Shown here in pieces: positions 13,350 through 23,700 of a stretch of 64,000 nucleotides of DNA. Position 1 is the first letter of the stretch. Every line of letters begins with the position of its first letter. Source of the stretch: Eudromia elegans (lineage: Eukaryota > Chordata > Aves > Tinamiformes > Tinamidae); the NCBI GenBank assembly GCA_003342815.1, contig PTEX01000012.1, forward strand, positions 4,235,880-4,299,879, given 5' to 3'. Below the pieces are notes generated by a model, which saw nothing but the letters and a program-made list of their open reading frames with translations, was not told the origin of the DNA and did no database searches. Position numbers and translations under genes: made by a program.

Positions 13350-14170
13350 TTGAAATGCTTGCGGGCCGGCGGCGCGGAGGCTGCGCGGGACGCGGCGCGG
13401 GACGCGGCGGCTCCCGGGCCCGGGTCCGCGGCTACGCGGAGCTGGACGCGCTGCGGCGCCGCGGCGCCGGCGGCGGCGCCAGGAGCTGCTGCTGCTTGTG
13501 GCGGGTGGAGCGCACGGCGAGCACGGCCTGCCGGTTCTTGTACTGCACCATCTGCAGCGTGATCGCCGCGTTCCAGCCGTGCTCCTGCGCGCACCGAAAG
13601 TCGATCTCCTTGCCCTCGGCCATGACCACGGTGAAGTACACGTACTTGCCCTTGCGCTCCACGCAGTCCACCGTCTTCATGTTGGAGAAGTGCAGCTCCT
13701 TCATCTTGGCGGCCGGCTCGGCCGGCTGCGGCGGCTGCTGCTGCTGCTGCTGCGGCGCCGGCGGGGGCTGCTTGGGCGGGATGAGCAGCAGCCCCTCCTC
13801 GGTGAGGATGCAGCGCTTCTTCTTCCAGAGCTGCAGCAGCCCGTCGCTCCGCTTCTCCAGCACGCCCTCCTTCACGGCCCGGCAGCCGCTCTCCAGCATC
13901 GCGGCCCCGGGCGCCAGGCGGCACCAGCCCGGGCCGAGGCGGAGGCGGGCGAGCAGCGCCCCGGGCCGCGGAGCGCAGCGCGCGAGCGGAGCGCAGCGCA
14001 GCGCACGGGCCGCCCGCGCCGCCGCCCGCGCCGCCGCCGCCGCGACGCTTTTGAGGCGGCCGCGCCGCCCGCCCCGCGCTGACACCCGGCGGAAAGGGCG
14101 GCCCCGCCGCCGCCCCGAGGCAGCGCCCGGCGGCTCCTCCTCCTCCCCCGCGTGCCACACGGGGCCAAGG
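13350..14170. promoter_or_regulatory. PHLDA1: CpG island over PHLDA1 5' region and CDS
   Basis: Very high G+C and dense CpG cover the whole coding region and about 270 bp upstream, then composition falls abruptly. The transcription start should lie between about 13,950 and 14,050. A weak TATA-like CTCAAAAG on the minus strand at about 14,047-14,054 would place it near 14,020. Long open frames in other frames here come from stop-codon scarcity. Confidence 0.75.
13432..13899 (-). CDS. PHLDA1: Pleckstrin homology-like domain family A member 1 (TDAG51)
   Basis: A complete 155-residue protein in a single exon. The PH fold runs roughly from residue 11 (EGVLEKRSDGLLQLWKKK) to 127, with diagnostic PHLDA1 segments KELHFSNMKTVDCVERKGKY and FTVVMAEGKEIDFR. 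A Pro/Gln-rich loop at residues 41-64, with six consecutive Gln, interrupts the fold at the same place as the human polyglutamine tract. The tail ends RRRSASSSA, against LRSTSNSA in human. The family binds phosphoinositides and is linked to apoptosis and growth-factor or stress responses. The start chosen is the conserved MLES methionine (codon 13,899-13,897, G at -3). The frame stays open 261 nt upstream, but only to a GTG at 14,160, so no ATG-initiated extension like that of the 401-residue human form is encoded. The long PQ and PH repeats of the mammalian C-terminus are also absent. Confidence 0.97.
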   Translation of the reverse strand: MLESGCRAVKEGVLEKRSDGLLQLWKKKRCILTEEGLLLIPPKQPPPAPQQQQQQPPQPAEPAAKMKELHFSNMKTVDCVERKGKYVYFTVVMAEGKEIDFRCAQEHGWNAAITLQMVQYKNRQAVLAVRSTRHKQQQLLAPPPAPRRRSASSSA

Positions 14171-14199
14171 AAGCCGGAGGGGGCTCCGCACTTGGGAAC

Positions 14200-17100
14200 G
14201 GGGGAGCCAGGCTAGGAAGAGCCCTAGGGAAGAACAAAAGCCCCGGGAACAACCCAAACAGCCTGAAGTGCAGCCCGTTAGCCCGTGCTGTCGGCTAGAA
14301 GCCCAGCGACAGTTACAGCTTTTTGCTACCACACCGACTTACAGCGGGGATCCCCCCCTGCCCTCCCGGGTTGGTTGGATTTTAGTGACCTGGAGGAGAA
14401 AAGGGGCCCCGGTTGTGGTTAAGCTGTTTGCTTTTAAAGCCTTGGATGTGTCGGATCCAAATGAGAAGCCCCCACAGCTACGTTGGGCTGACAAGGCCAC
14501 ACACAGCACCCCCACCCCATAGTCTTGGCAGCGAGGGAGGGGGCTAGGTGTAGGATAGGTCAGCAGGACAAACTAGGAAAAAACCTCCAATATTGATGAC
14601 TTTTAATGGAGCCCATCTCCAGCAGCACTAACACACATTTCCTCATGCATAATAAAGTTAACTCTTTCTCTTGAAACTCCAAAATAATTTTGATAAGTTG
14701 AGGCAAGCAATTAAGATAAAGGCATTTTTTTCCCATTCTGTTTTACCTTTAACATAACCCACAGGCACTCAAATCAGCAATAAAGGCAAGTTACTAGTGA
14801 CAAGTTGAACTCAGGAGGAGACCAGCACCTTAAAAATCCCACAGATAGTTCAGGTCTCCTACCTACATAAGTGTGCCACAGGGACCCAGCCTCAGCTCCC
14901 AAGTGTCAAACCACAACCACCACAGTCAGCTAAAATATATAAATATACTTGTATATACACAATATATATCAATCTATACCAAATTATAACTTATTTTAAA
15001 TATCAAGTTTAAACAAGGTGCAGAACACCGAACTAAACCCACAGATCAACTAACTACTCCCCTGAACAATTTCAGTTGTTGCTCCTGCAGAAAAGAGCCA
15101 TTTCCTTCAAAATAAACACATGGCAAACTGCTGCTAGACTCGAGGGTTGTCTTTCCCATTCCAAGAATGCGCAACAGTGCACTAAAATTTAGGGATACTG
15201 AAACATAATCCAGTATTTTAACAGGTGCTTTTTGGCTTACTTTCAGTACTGATAGTAATTTTTAAGTGTGGAAGGCCAAAGACTTTCAAATACAAAGAGG
15301 AATTTGAGCACATATAATCTGCTTAGGCGCTGATGGGCTATATTGTTTCGAGTGTTGAATATCCGCATTTTAGCCCAAGTCTGAACACCAAGGCACACAC
15401 TCTGCTAACGCACAGATCCAGCTGTTTATTCCTCATGAAATCCACGTATGCAGAGGCCCAGAATTACACGTGGAAAACACCCACGTCAGTCTGCATCCGA
15501 GGAGCAGGCAGTAACAACCACGTCGAGTCCCTAGTGCAGCTGAAACCTCCGACACACCAAGAGAACACGAGGTACCAACAGACTCTTCGCAACAGTGACA
15601 CGCAGATGCCACCTACCGCCAAACACGGATGCTGCCGCTTCCAAGAACGTTTCCAAGCTCCAACCCTCGATGACACGTCCGAGACATTTTCCCATAGTGG
15701 ATTTTTCCTTTTGGTTCCATTATACCAGTAACAGGAATGTTTAGTGGCTGGGGACACTCATTTCCTAGATCTTGAGCTCCTAACTTAAAGGCCAGTCGTT
15801 GAAGTTTTGTATGTGTAGCCTTGATTAAAGGGCAAGTGAAGTGAGAGCAATTAAAGCGTAGCTTTTAAATACCGGGACAAGCACTTTGGAGAAGCCACCA
15901 GGAAAGACAAGAACGAGGTGGTTTAACTCACGTTCTGCTGCTTTCAGTAATAATCTTGCACACAGCTTGAGACAGACCGCCAGCTATCAGCGCTAAAGGG
16001 ATGCTAGTTCTGCTGAGAGATAACCCTCAGGTATCAATACCATCTTATCCGGTACTAAGAAATAAGTGGCTAAACCAGAGAAGGGTTAAGATGGGGATCT
16101 ACAAGGAGCATGAGCTGGTCACTGCTTGAGAGAAGGCAGAGCCCGGACGAGCAGGAGACAAACAGTCAAGGGTTGAGAAATACATGACGAGAGCACGTTG
16201 CATATGTAATTAAAACAATTAAACAAGTGGTTATGTCTTAAGAAAGTGTGTGCTTGACCTTCACCACTTCCCAGTAATTTCACTGGAACCTGCTGCTCAT
16301 CAAAGACTGAGGCACTGAACATATAATTTGGGGGAGAGACTTTTCCACTAATGAAATCTTTTCTCACCGATACCTGCACACACCCCACAGTAAACCACTC
16401 ACGAAGAGCGAGACAACTTCCCATACCCACCAGCCACACTTCCCCAAGCCCGAGGAGTCCCCGTGACTCACGCTGAGACCAAGGGAGCACCTGCACGCCC
16501 TACGATCAGTATCGGTGCTGAAGCAGCCCCAGGCCTCCTCCTCCCACTGCAAAGGACCCCCATTACATATTGGGAACTGCTCTCCTTCCAGCGAGAAGAC
16601 AGTATTTGGAAGGCTGCTGTAGAGCAAAGACAGCCTGGAGAAAGGCTTGAAAGATCTGAAGCTTCTCAGATTTGACCTGCCAAGTAGACAAACTGCCAAC
16701 TTCTCTGTATTTGGCAATGCATACAAAAGTAAGACTTACCATTTCCAGTAAATGAACTTACCTTCACTTCACTTTTATTACAATTATGAATTTATCACCT
16801 TGGTATCTGCTTGGAAACTTGTGGCAAACCAGCACATCTCCATTGCTTACCCACAGTGGGTGGATAAGCAAGGACTTCTCCAGCCTACACAAGGTATCTT
16901 GGGCACGGCTGCTCTGTGATGAGGAAAGGCTGGACCAACACACAACGCGAGGGGAAGTGCTGGGGAGCTGAGCTCATCCACGCAAAGTTCCTGTCCTCTT
17001 ACTGCTCTCTCCCTTTTCCTCAGGGCTTCAACATTCTGGTTCCCCCAGTCAGTGAGGTGGGCACAGGGCATCACCTCCTCCCCAGGGCAGCACGAGGCAG

Positions 17101-18040
17101 GGATCTCTGCTGCACAGGCACCGGTGGAGGGCTTGGACCAACACACACAAACTGATTAACTGAAGCTTTGACATTTTTTGAATCTGATCTACAGCAGTGA
17201 GCCTTAAAATAGCAGGAAGTTTAAGTAGCAGCTGGGAGGCAAAGACAAATACATTCAACTCCTCAACAGTTTCTACATTCTGATGTGGCTTCTCATTTAG
17301 CAAACAAACATGTCAAAGTTGTAACTGCTACCTAGCTTTGGAAAGCTCAGCTAATATATACTTACAAAGCCTTTTAGTTACAGAAGACATCATTGAACAC
17401 CTCACATATCAACACTTGGTAAGTAACTAAAACAGCATTTCTAATTGCATAACCTCCCCCTTCTTTAGAAGTTAGCTTTTAAGAATGCCAAGTTAAATCT
17501 GGTCTATATTACTCTGTGATATTGTTTTAAAAGTGTTTTACATTTCTAAAGCTATAGGAGACAAGGAAAACACTATTCTATCTACATTTGCTGAAGGGTT
17601 TTGGAGTACCAAGCAGCACTCCTCTATCAAGCACAAAACATCTGCCCTTCTCCCTCATGCCAACTCTGGGGTAACTCCGTTAGCTCCTCCATCAGTAACC
17701 ACCATTTTTCCCCCCCATAAGGAAACTCCCTTCAGTTGAGCAACCCAAACTGGACAGAAAAAAACCCACATTTGCTCAATTCTTTAATTTCAGTGCAGTA
17801 CTGCAATAACTGACAAGTCCTATTTTCTTTCTGACGACATTTTCCTAGTCTGACTTGTCTTTAAATAGCAAATGAACAGTTTACCTGTGGTTGGTATAAA
17901 TTCACAGAAAGTGAAAAGAATGAGTCACAAAACTCCAATCAATGTTGAAAGTTTAATGTTCCTGCTACATACTGCCTTCCAGAATTGCTAAACAAGGGTG
18001 TTTGAGATATCACAGAACTATGCTGAGCACCAAAACAGGT
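14200..18040. other. Intergenic region between PHLDA1 and NAP1L1
   Basis: This lies upstream of PHLDA1 and downstream of the NAP1L1 3' end. I see no protein-coding exon or recognisable repeat. Part of it could belong to longer NAP1L1 3' UTR forms, since minus-strand AATAAA hexamers occur at 16,774-16,779 and 15,425-15,430. Confidence 0.5.
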
Positions 18041-18046
18041 TTTATT
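18041..18046 (-). terminator. NAP1L1: Possible distal poly(A) signal of NAP1L1
   Basis: The minus strand reads AATAAAACC followed by a T/GT-rich stretch. It would give a 3' UTR of about 2.65 kb. It could serve a long isoform alongside the proximal site, but this is not decidable from sequence. Confidence 0.35.
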
Positions 18047-19999
18047 TAATCAATGCCATAAAAACTGGCACCTCAATTTGTATTATACCCTTCTCTTGGC
18101 TGCAGTCTGGAGGACACAAGAACAGCTGATGCAGGACTGGCAATTTGATCTAGACAGACGTACACCAAAGTCTGCAGGTAGATATGGATTCGTGGCTCTG
18201 CATCTTGCAGGCTGCAGGTGAGCTTTGAGATCTATAAACTCCCATCTTCAAATATTGCATTACATCGAATGGTAGGAAGTTATCAGATGAGAAAAAGCAA
18301 TTTAAGCACAAGCCAGATTTCATATGACAAGAACAATGATTTCTGAAATTCCTTGGACAACTTTCGACAGTGCTTTCTCTTTTGGTAGTAAGCACAGGCT
18401 AGATCTAAGTAAGGACTTTGGATGCTTTTCATGTTCAAAGGTGTGACTCACACCCACCCCAAGCCCCATGTCAGTAAATACTCAGCCCCATAACGTATTG
18501 CGACCTTGGTCTCTGCATGTCCTAAAATTCAAGTTTAAACAATCAGTGCTTGGTTCAAACCAAGCCCTGAGAAGCAGAGAGAAAAGACCAAGAGAAACAC
18601 AAATATCGGACAGGACAGAATCTCCATGACTAAGCAGATTCTCTCAGGATTCATGTCATCACAAGAAAAAAACCATGTCCACTTTAACACACATCTTTAA
18701 CACACAGTCAGGGTTTTTTTTGGCATATTTTTTTCTTTTCTGTCAACTATAGGCTTCCTTAAAAAAAGTGCAGCTTCAACAGTACTGTTTTATATACAGC
18801 TATAAACAACAAGAGCTCTTTCTCTCAAATCCATGGCTACCTAGAGAGCACACAGATGAAGTTGGACAACAATTCTGAAATTAAGTGGTGTGGCATTCAA
18901 GCCTGAGGAACACAAGAGTCAGAGCACAGAAGAGCTTCCTCTCTGAAAGACTGATGATTTGGGTCGGCGGTTCAGGATATGCCTCATTCTGTCCTCTGAG
19001 GGACTGAAGATTCAGGCAGGGGGTTTAGGGTTCTCTATCTGTCCTCCAAACAAGAGACTCCGAGAGGAGCCCTCCTCACACCTTGGGGAGTCCTTGTCCT
19101 GCCGTTTAACACTGCAACTCCTTAGGGCTACACTTGGTAGCACATCAGGTGCAAGATGATGTCCTTCCATCCCTGAAAAATTCAGCTTGGTACAGATTAA
19201 AATGAGCACTTCTGCAGTTACGCCAAGGACAAGGCCGCACAAAACACAGTAGTATCTGGCTGCCTGTGGAAGACTTGAGCAGAAGACGTCAGTCTCCTCA
19301 AGGTGAGTGCATCTGTATCCACATCCCACAAAAGAGCACCTTCGCTGCAAGACTAGAGGCAAGGATAAACCCAAGGGCTGGGAGACTGATATTAAGCTGG
19401 CAATGAATATCCAGAATAAAGGACATGAACCACACCATGCAAAAGCAGCTTGGCAAACAGCTTCTTTAGGAGAAGAAAAACTCCTTGCTTTTTTGTTCCT
19501 CCTCTTTAGATCTCGATACAGTGAGCAAACAAGCTAGAATACAGCTAAGTGTCCTAGTCCTCCCTTTGGCTAGAGAGCAGGTCTCGTTCTAGGCATCCTA
19601 GCCCTTGCCACAGGCTGGATACCCCAGGCAACTCTCTTGGCTCCAGATTCCATGCAGATGACCACATGCCTTTGAATAAGGCATGGCAACACCAAAGTCC
19701 TTTATGAGATCTAGACCCACTCGTGAAAATTTGTCTTCTCAAAATGGCAGTGTTGACTAATCACTGAAACACATAGCTTAGGTTCACAACTATCACACTG
19801 CAAAAAGGAAAGCACAGATCAAACTTCCCAGACAATTAAATTGTGTTTTTCATATAGTATATAATTTACTTTTCAGCAACTCGATGATTTTTGTTTTTAG
19901 TAAAAAGTGAACTGCAGCATGAAAGAGACACCTTAATACTTTACACATGCAGATACACACATCATAATAAAACAAGACTAGCTTCTGAAAATACTAGGT

Positions 20000-20005
20000 T
20001 TTATT
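20000..20005 (-). terminator. NAP1L1: Proximal poly(A) signal of NAP1L1
   Basis: The minus strand has AATAAAACC 667 nt after the stop codon. It is followed within about 35-55 nt by a GT-rich element (ATGATGTGTGTATCTG) of the kind bound by CstF, so cleavage is expected near 19,980. The hexamer plus downstream element make this the best-supported 3' end. Confidence 0.55.
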
Positions 20006-20671
20006 CACAACCCAGTGGTAAACAATAAACCTTAATATGATGACTAGGTTTCCTTTGTAGATCACTATGTCACATAAAATACAAAACCCATAGCATAAAC
20101 AAGCTGACAGTTATGAATGTTTAATGTGGTTTCATTGGAAATTAAACAAATTATACTAGTCTTCTCAAGTAGTCAAATTCAAAATGCGTCATCATCTCCT
20201 AGTTAGTACAAGTCACTGCCACTTTCTATAACAAAGTAATGAAGGCACAGCTAGTGCAAGCAGACTTAAACCCGTTCAGACTACTGGGCTGAAAATACTT
20301 TGGTTGGTTCTTCAGGAGAGGATTTTCTCTAAACAAATATTGGTCTCAGTTAACAGTTCTGATAATCTTCACAGCTGCAGTCTAATAGCTACATGACAAG
20401 GACTTCACAAGAACCAAACTATGTAGCAATGAATTAACATTCATGCTTTAGGGGATTTGCTGCATTCTACATATTGGCTGAAAATTATACTGTTAAAATG
20501 CTAGGTAGATTGAACCTACATTTTTAACTGGTTCTTATGTGATTGATTTCAGTTTTAACAAATTGGTTACTTAATTCTACCAAGATACAAAACATAAGGC
20601 TGTTAAGTAACTAATAGTTGTGTTTAGGCTATTACAGTGCAGGTAATCCTCAAGGCCACGTACACACTGCT
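20006..20671 (-). other. NAP1L1: NAP1L1 3' UTR (proximal form)
   Basis: The last exon continues from the TGA to the proximal poly(A) signal. It is AT-rich and has no open frame of note. Confidence 0.6.
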
Positions 20672-20707
20672 TCACTGCTGCTTGCATTCTGCTGGGTTTT
20701 GATCCTT
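20672..20707 (-). CDS. NAP1L1: NAP1L1 coding exon 15 (terminal)
   Basis: Acceptor TTCTTAACAG is followed by codons for KDQNPAECKQQ and a TGA stop (residues 383-393). It carries the prenylation-type C-terminus. The exon continues as 3' UTR. Confidence 0.96.
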   Translation of the reverse strand, partial: KDQNPAECKQQ

Positions 20708-23700
20708 CTGTTAAGAAAAAAGAAACATCGGTTTGAAGGGACCACAGTTTTAAAACAACTATTAAAATCGATAAACATACTTTCTCAAGTTCTAGTACAC
20801 GGGTTTGCCTTTTTTTTTTTTTAATATCCTCCCTTAAGCTAGTCGTGAAGAATCTATCTCTGAAGAAGCCTTCCAACAATTTGAACCAGAAATGTCTCTG
20901 GGTTGCTAATAATGTCACAGCCTTACTCCAGAACCCACTCTGTAGCTGTACAAATAAACACCAAATCCTTGTACTTTGTTATCACTCTGGACAGATCTCT
21001 GAGAAATTCCAGCTGTGAGGAAATTCCCAAGGGGAACATCTCTCCTCTGCTATGTTGAGGCAGATAAGCAGCGATATCTCACAGCAACACAGAAATTTAA
21101 GGAAAAAGCTTTCCAGGGTTAAAGCTCAGTTGCAATCTTTTATTTTAAAATTTGATGCCCATCCTGTTTTATTGCACTACCTTGTCTGGATAGCTATTCT
21201 AGGACTTCAGTGCTTTAATAAACTTACTCTTAGCTTTCAGCCTGCTACCAGCTTAAAACCTTTTATTTTGTGCCAACAACATCCTGCAGGACCATTCATG
21301 TCTCTTCCTAGTTCTCCGATAGTTCTGGTTCCAGGAACACTACATTGCTGACTTATAGCTCGGTTAAGCCCAACGGAAATGAACTTACCAGCTTTTGTTA
21401 TCAGAACTGCTGAAGTGACAGAAATAAGCAGCCTACCTAGCAGTCACTTCAAGTTGGCCAAGCAGCCACTGAGATTTTCTTGAACAACAGGAACCAATTT
21501 GGGCACAATACCAGATGAAATGATACCAATAGGTTGTACATTCTAACACTAACATTTCTACATACTACATCTTTCCTAGGACTATGCAACTCTTTCAGTA
21601 GTACTTGCATTATAACTCATCTGATTTCGCTGACAAATTGATTGAAGATATTTGTTAAATAACCTTGTTAGTTTTAATATCCTCATTTGAGCAAGCACAT
21701 CTCCTAGTCCAAGGATGAACTAAAAATTTCTGCTAAGATATCCTGTCTTCATCTTCATGACTACGGCCTTCAACCATCAGATGCTTCCAACTGGTCAGAC
21801 TGGGGATTTCCCTTCCCTGAGGGAAGAAAATCTATAAATTTAAGGGCTCAGTTTGTTGGACTCAGTTTGGTTTTCTATAAGTTGACTAATCCTAGTGTTT
21901 ATGGCCACAAGTTACTTTTATAAAATGTTTCTTACTCTAAGAGCTTCAAAGTCGCCTTGCTAGTCTTAGACTGTCAGAAACAGGACTGAAATAACCTTAG
22001 CGAAAGCATAATCACCCCACAGACACTATTTTTAAATACCTAAACTAAACGCCATGATTTCCTGATATATGATAATTTTAGGATGATATATGAACATTTT
22101 AAGAATATAAACACATGCACACTTAAACTTTTGTAATTACTTACTTTTGGGTCATAATCTGGATCATTTTCTTCATCTGCTTCTTCTTCCCCCTCCTGAA
22201 ACAGAACACTTCAGTTTATAAACATTCTGCTTACAGAACCACTTTCAAACAAATTTTTAATGTTAAATTCTATTTTAATATATTAACGTTCACATCAAAC
22301 ATACTGTATATGATTTCTTCCTACAAAACTTAAAACTTCAATATGATTTATGTCTTCCCCCTCCCCACTTCCCTAACACATATTCACTGGTCTTACTGAT
22401 TAGGAGTACAAGTTAAAGTGCCAAGAGGATAAAAAATAGGAGGATTGCTTGTTTTGGATCATAAGGGAAACTACTTAAACCCATTGTTCAGCTTACCTCA
22501 TCATCTGCCTCCTCTCCTTCTTCATCATACTAGGAAAGAAAAATAAAAAAGAGGTTTTAGTAGTGTTAAAAATGCACTAAGTTTAGACATCAACCTATTT
22601 TAGATGACTGAGGTTGACCAGGGACCACTACGTTTGACCAGGGACCACCTGCGTTGTACTGTGCTTTATAAGTATATAAAGTATATAAGTATAAGTATAT
22701 AAATCTGATAGATTTAGAAATGTTTTGTGCATTAGCATGAAAGCATTCAATCCCTTCATCAGAAGAAATCTATCCGACAATTCCTCATGTATAACACCAA
22801 AAGAGCTTATTGGTGGTGACAACACTTCTGTTCAGTAGGAGGTCTCAAAGTATAAAGGCAGTCTGAGTTGCTTGCTATCCTTTCCCCTCTCCCAAAGCTG
22901 AGGGACTAAACTTTACCATTCTACATACTATAAATTCAGCTCAAGGTAGAATTTAATTTAACCAAATCAATATAACTTATCTGTTCCCATTCATGTCTTA
23001 CACACAAGCTTCTACTCGGACACATTCTAAAATATTTAGCTAAATGTTCTACTCGGACACACTCTAAAATATTTAGCTAAGTGTTCACAACTACTGCTAC
23101 AAAGCTCTGAAGTTACTACTGCCAACAGGTATTAACTGTGAACTACTTCTTAGCCCTCATGTTGACATGTTCCCTTCTAAAGATACTAACACTACAAGAA
23201 TCAGGAGTAACAAAATTTAAGCAGTATTACTTAGAAGTATTACTTAGAAGTCTTTTGCTCTTTGAAAGAACATTACTTACATCATCATCGTCATCTTCAA
23301 TAGCTTCTCCTGTGAAGTACAATACTGATCGGGGGACTATACGTTCACGTAAGAAGTGACCTATTTCAAAGTCTGCAGCAAGGATTGCCTCAGAATCATC
23401 ATCCTGCATAAGACAACATTACTTCCTAAACAATAAGCCAATAACTATTTTTGACACAAACAAGTCAAAGTTTTGATATTGTCAGACACACACAAATCCA
23501 GTACCTTGACTCTTTTTTATTCAGGACATGTTTTTATAGAATGAAAGCTGTGGGATCAGATTTTGCACTTACAGTTTACTTATTATGCAATGTTCAAGAT
23601 TCAATTCTCTGGTAAGCCTAATTATATCAAGTTTTAGAGTTTAACTTGTACTCTTCCACTGCTCTCCAACCTTTAAGTAGACAGAGTTCAATATAAACAC

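Larger units (their letters stand above)
10600..13431 (-). other. PHLDA1: Probable PHLDA1 3' UTR
   Basis: The sequence after the stop codon has no other recognisable gene and ends at a good AATAAAG hexamer. It contains AU-rich motifs close to the stop, a (GAC)6 trinucleotide run at about 13,297-13,314, and a GC-richer block at about 10.9-11.45 kb. The 3' boundary is an inference from the hexamer only, and a 3' UTR intron cannot be excluded. Confidence 0.45.

Noticed and set aside
13334-14332. Long overlapping open frames (up to 332 codons) on both strands over PHLDA1
   Set aside because: They follow from stop-codon scarcity in the CpG island. Only the 13,432-13,899 minus-strand frame has family similarity. 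The 242-codon version of that frame starts at GTG, not ATG.
15333-15731. 132-codon plus-strand open frame
   Set aside because: Biased-free but without any family signature or exon structure. It lies in the intergenic region and an opposite-strand frame is equally open.
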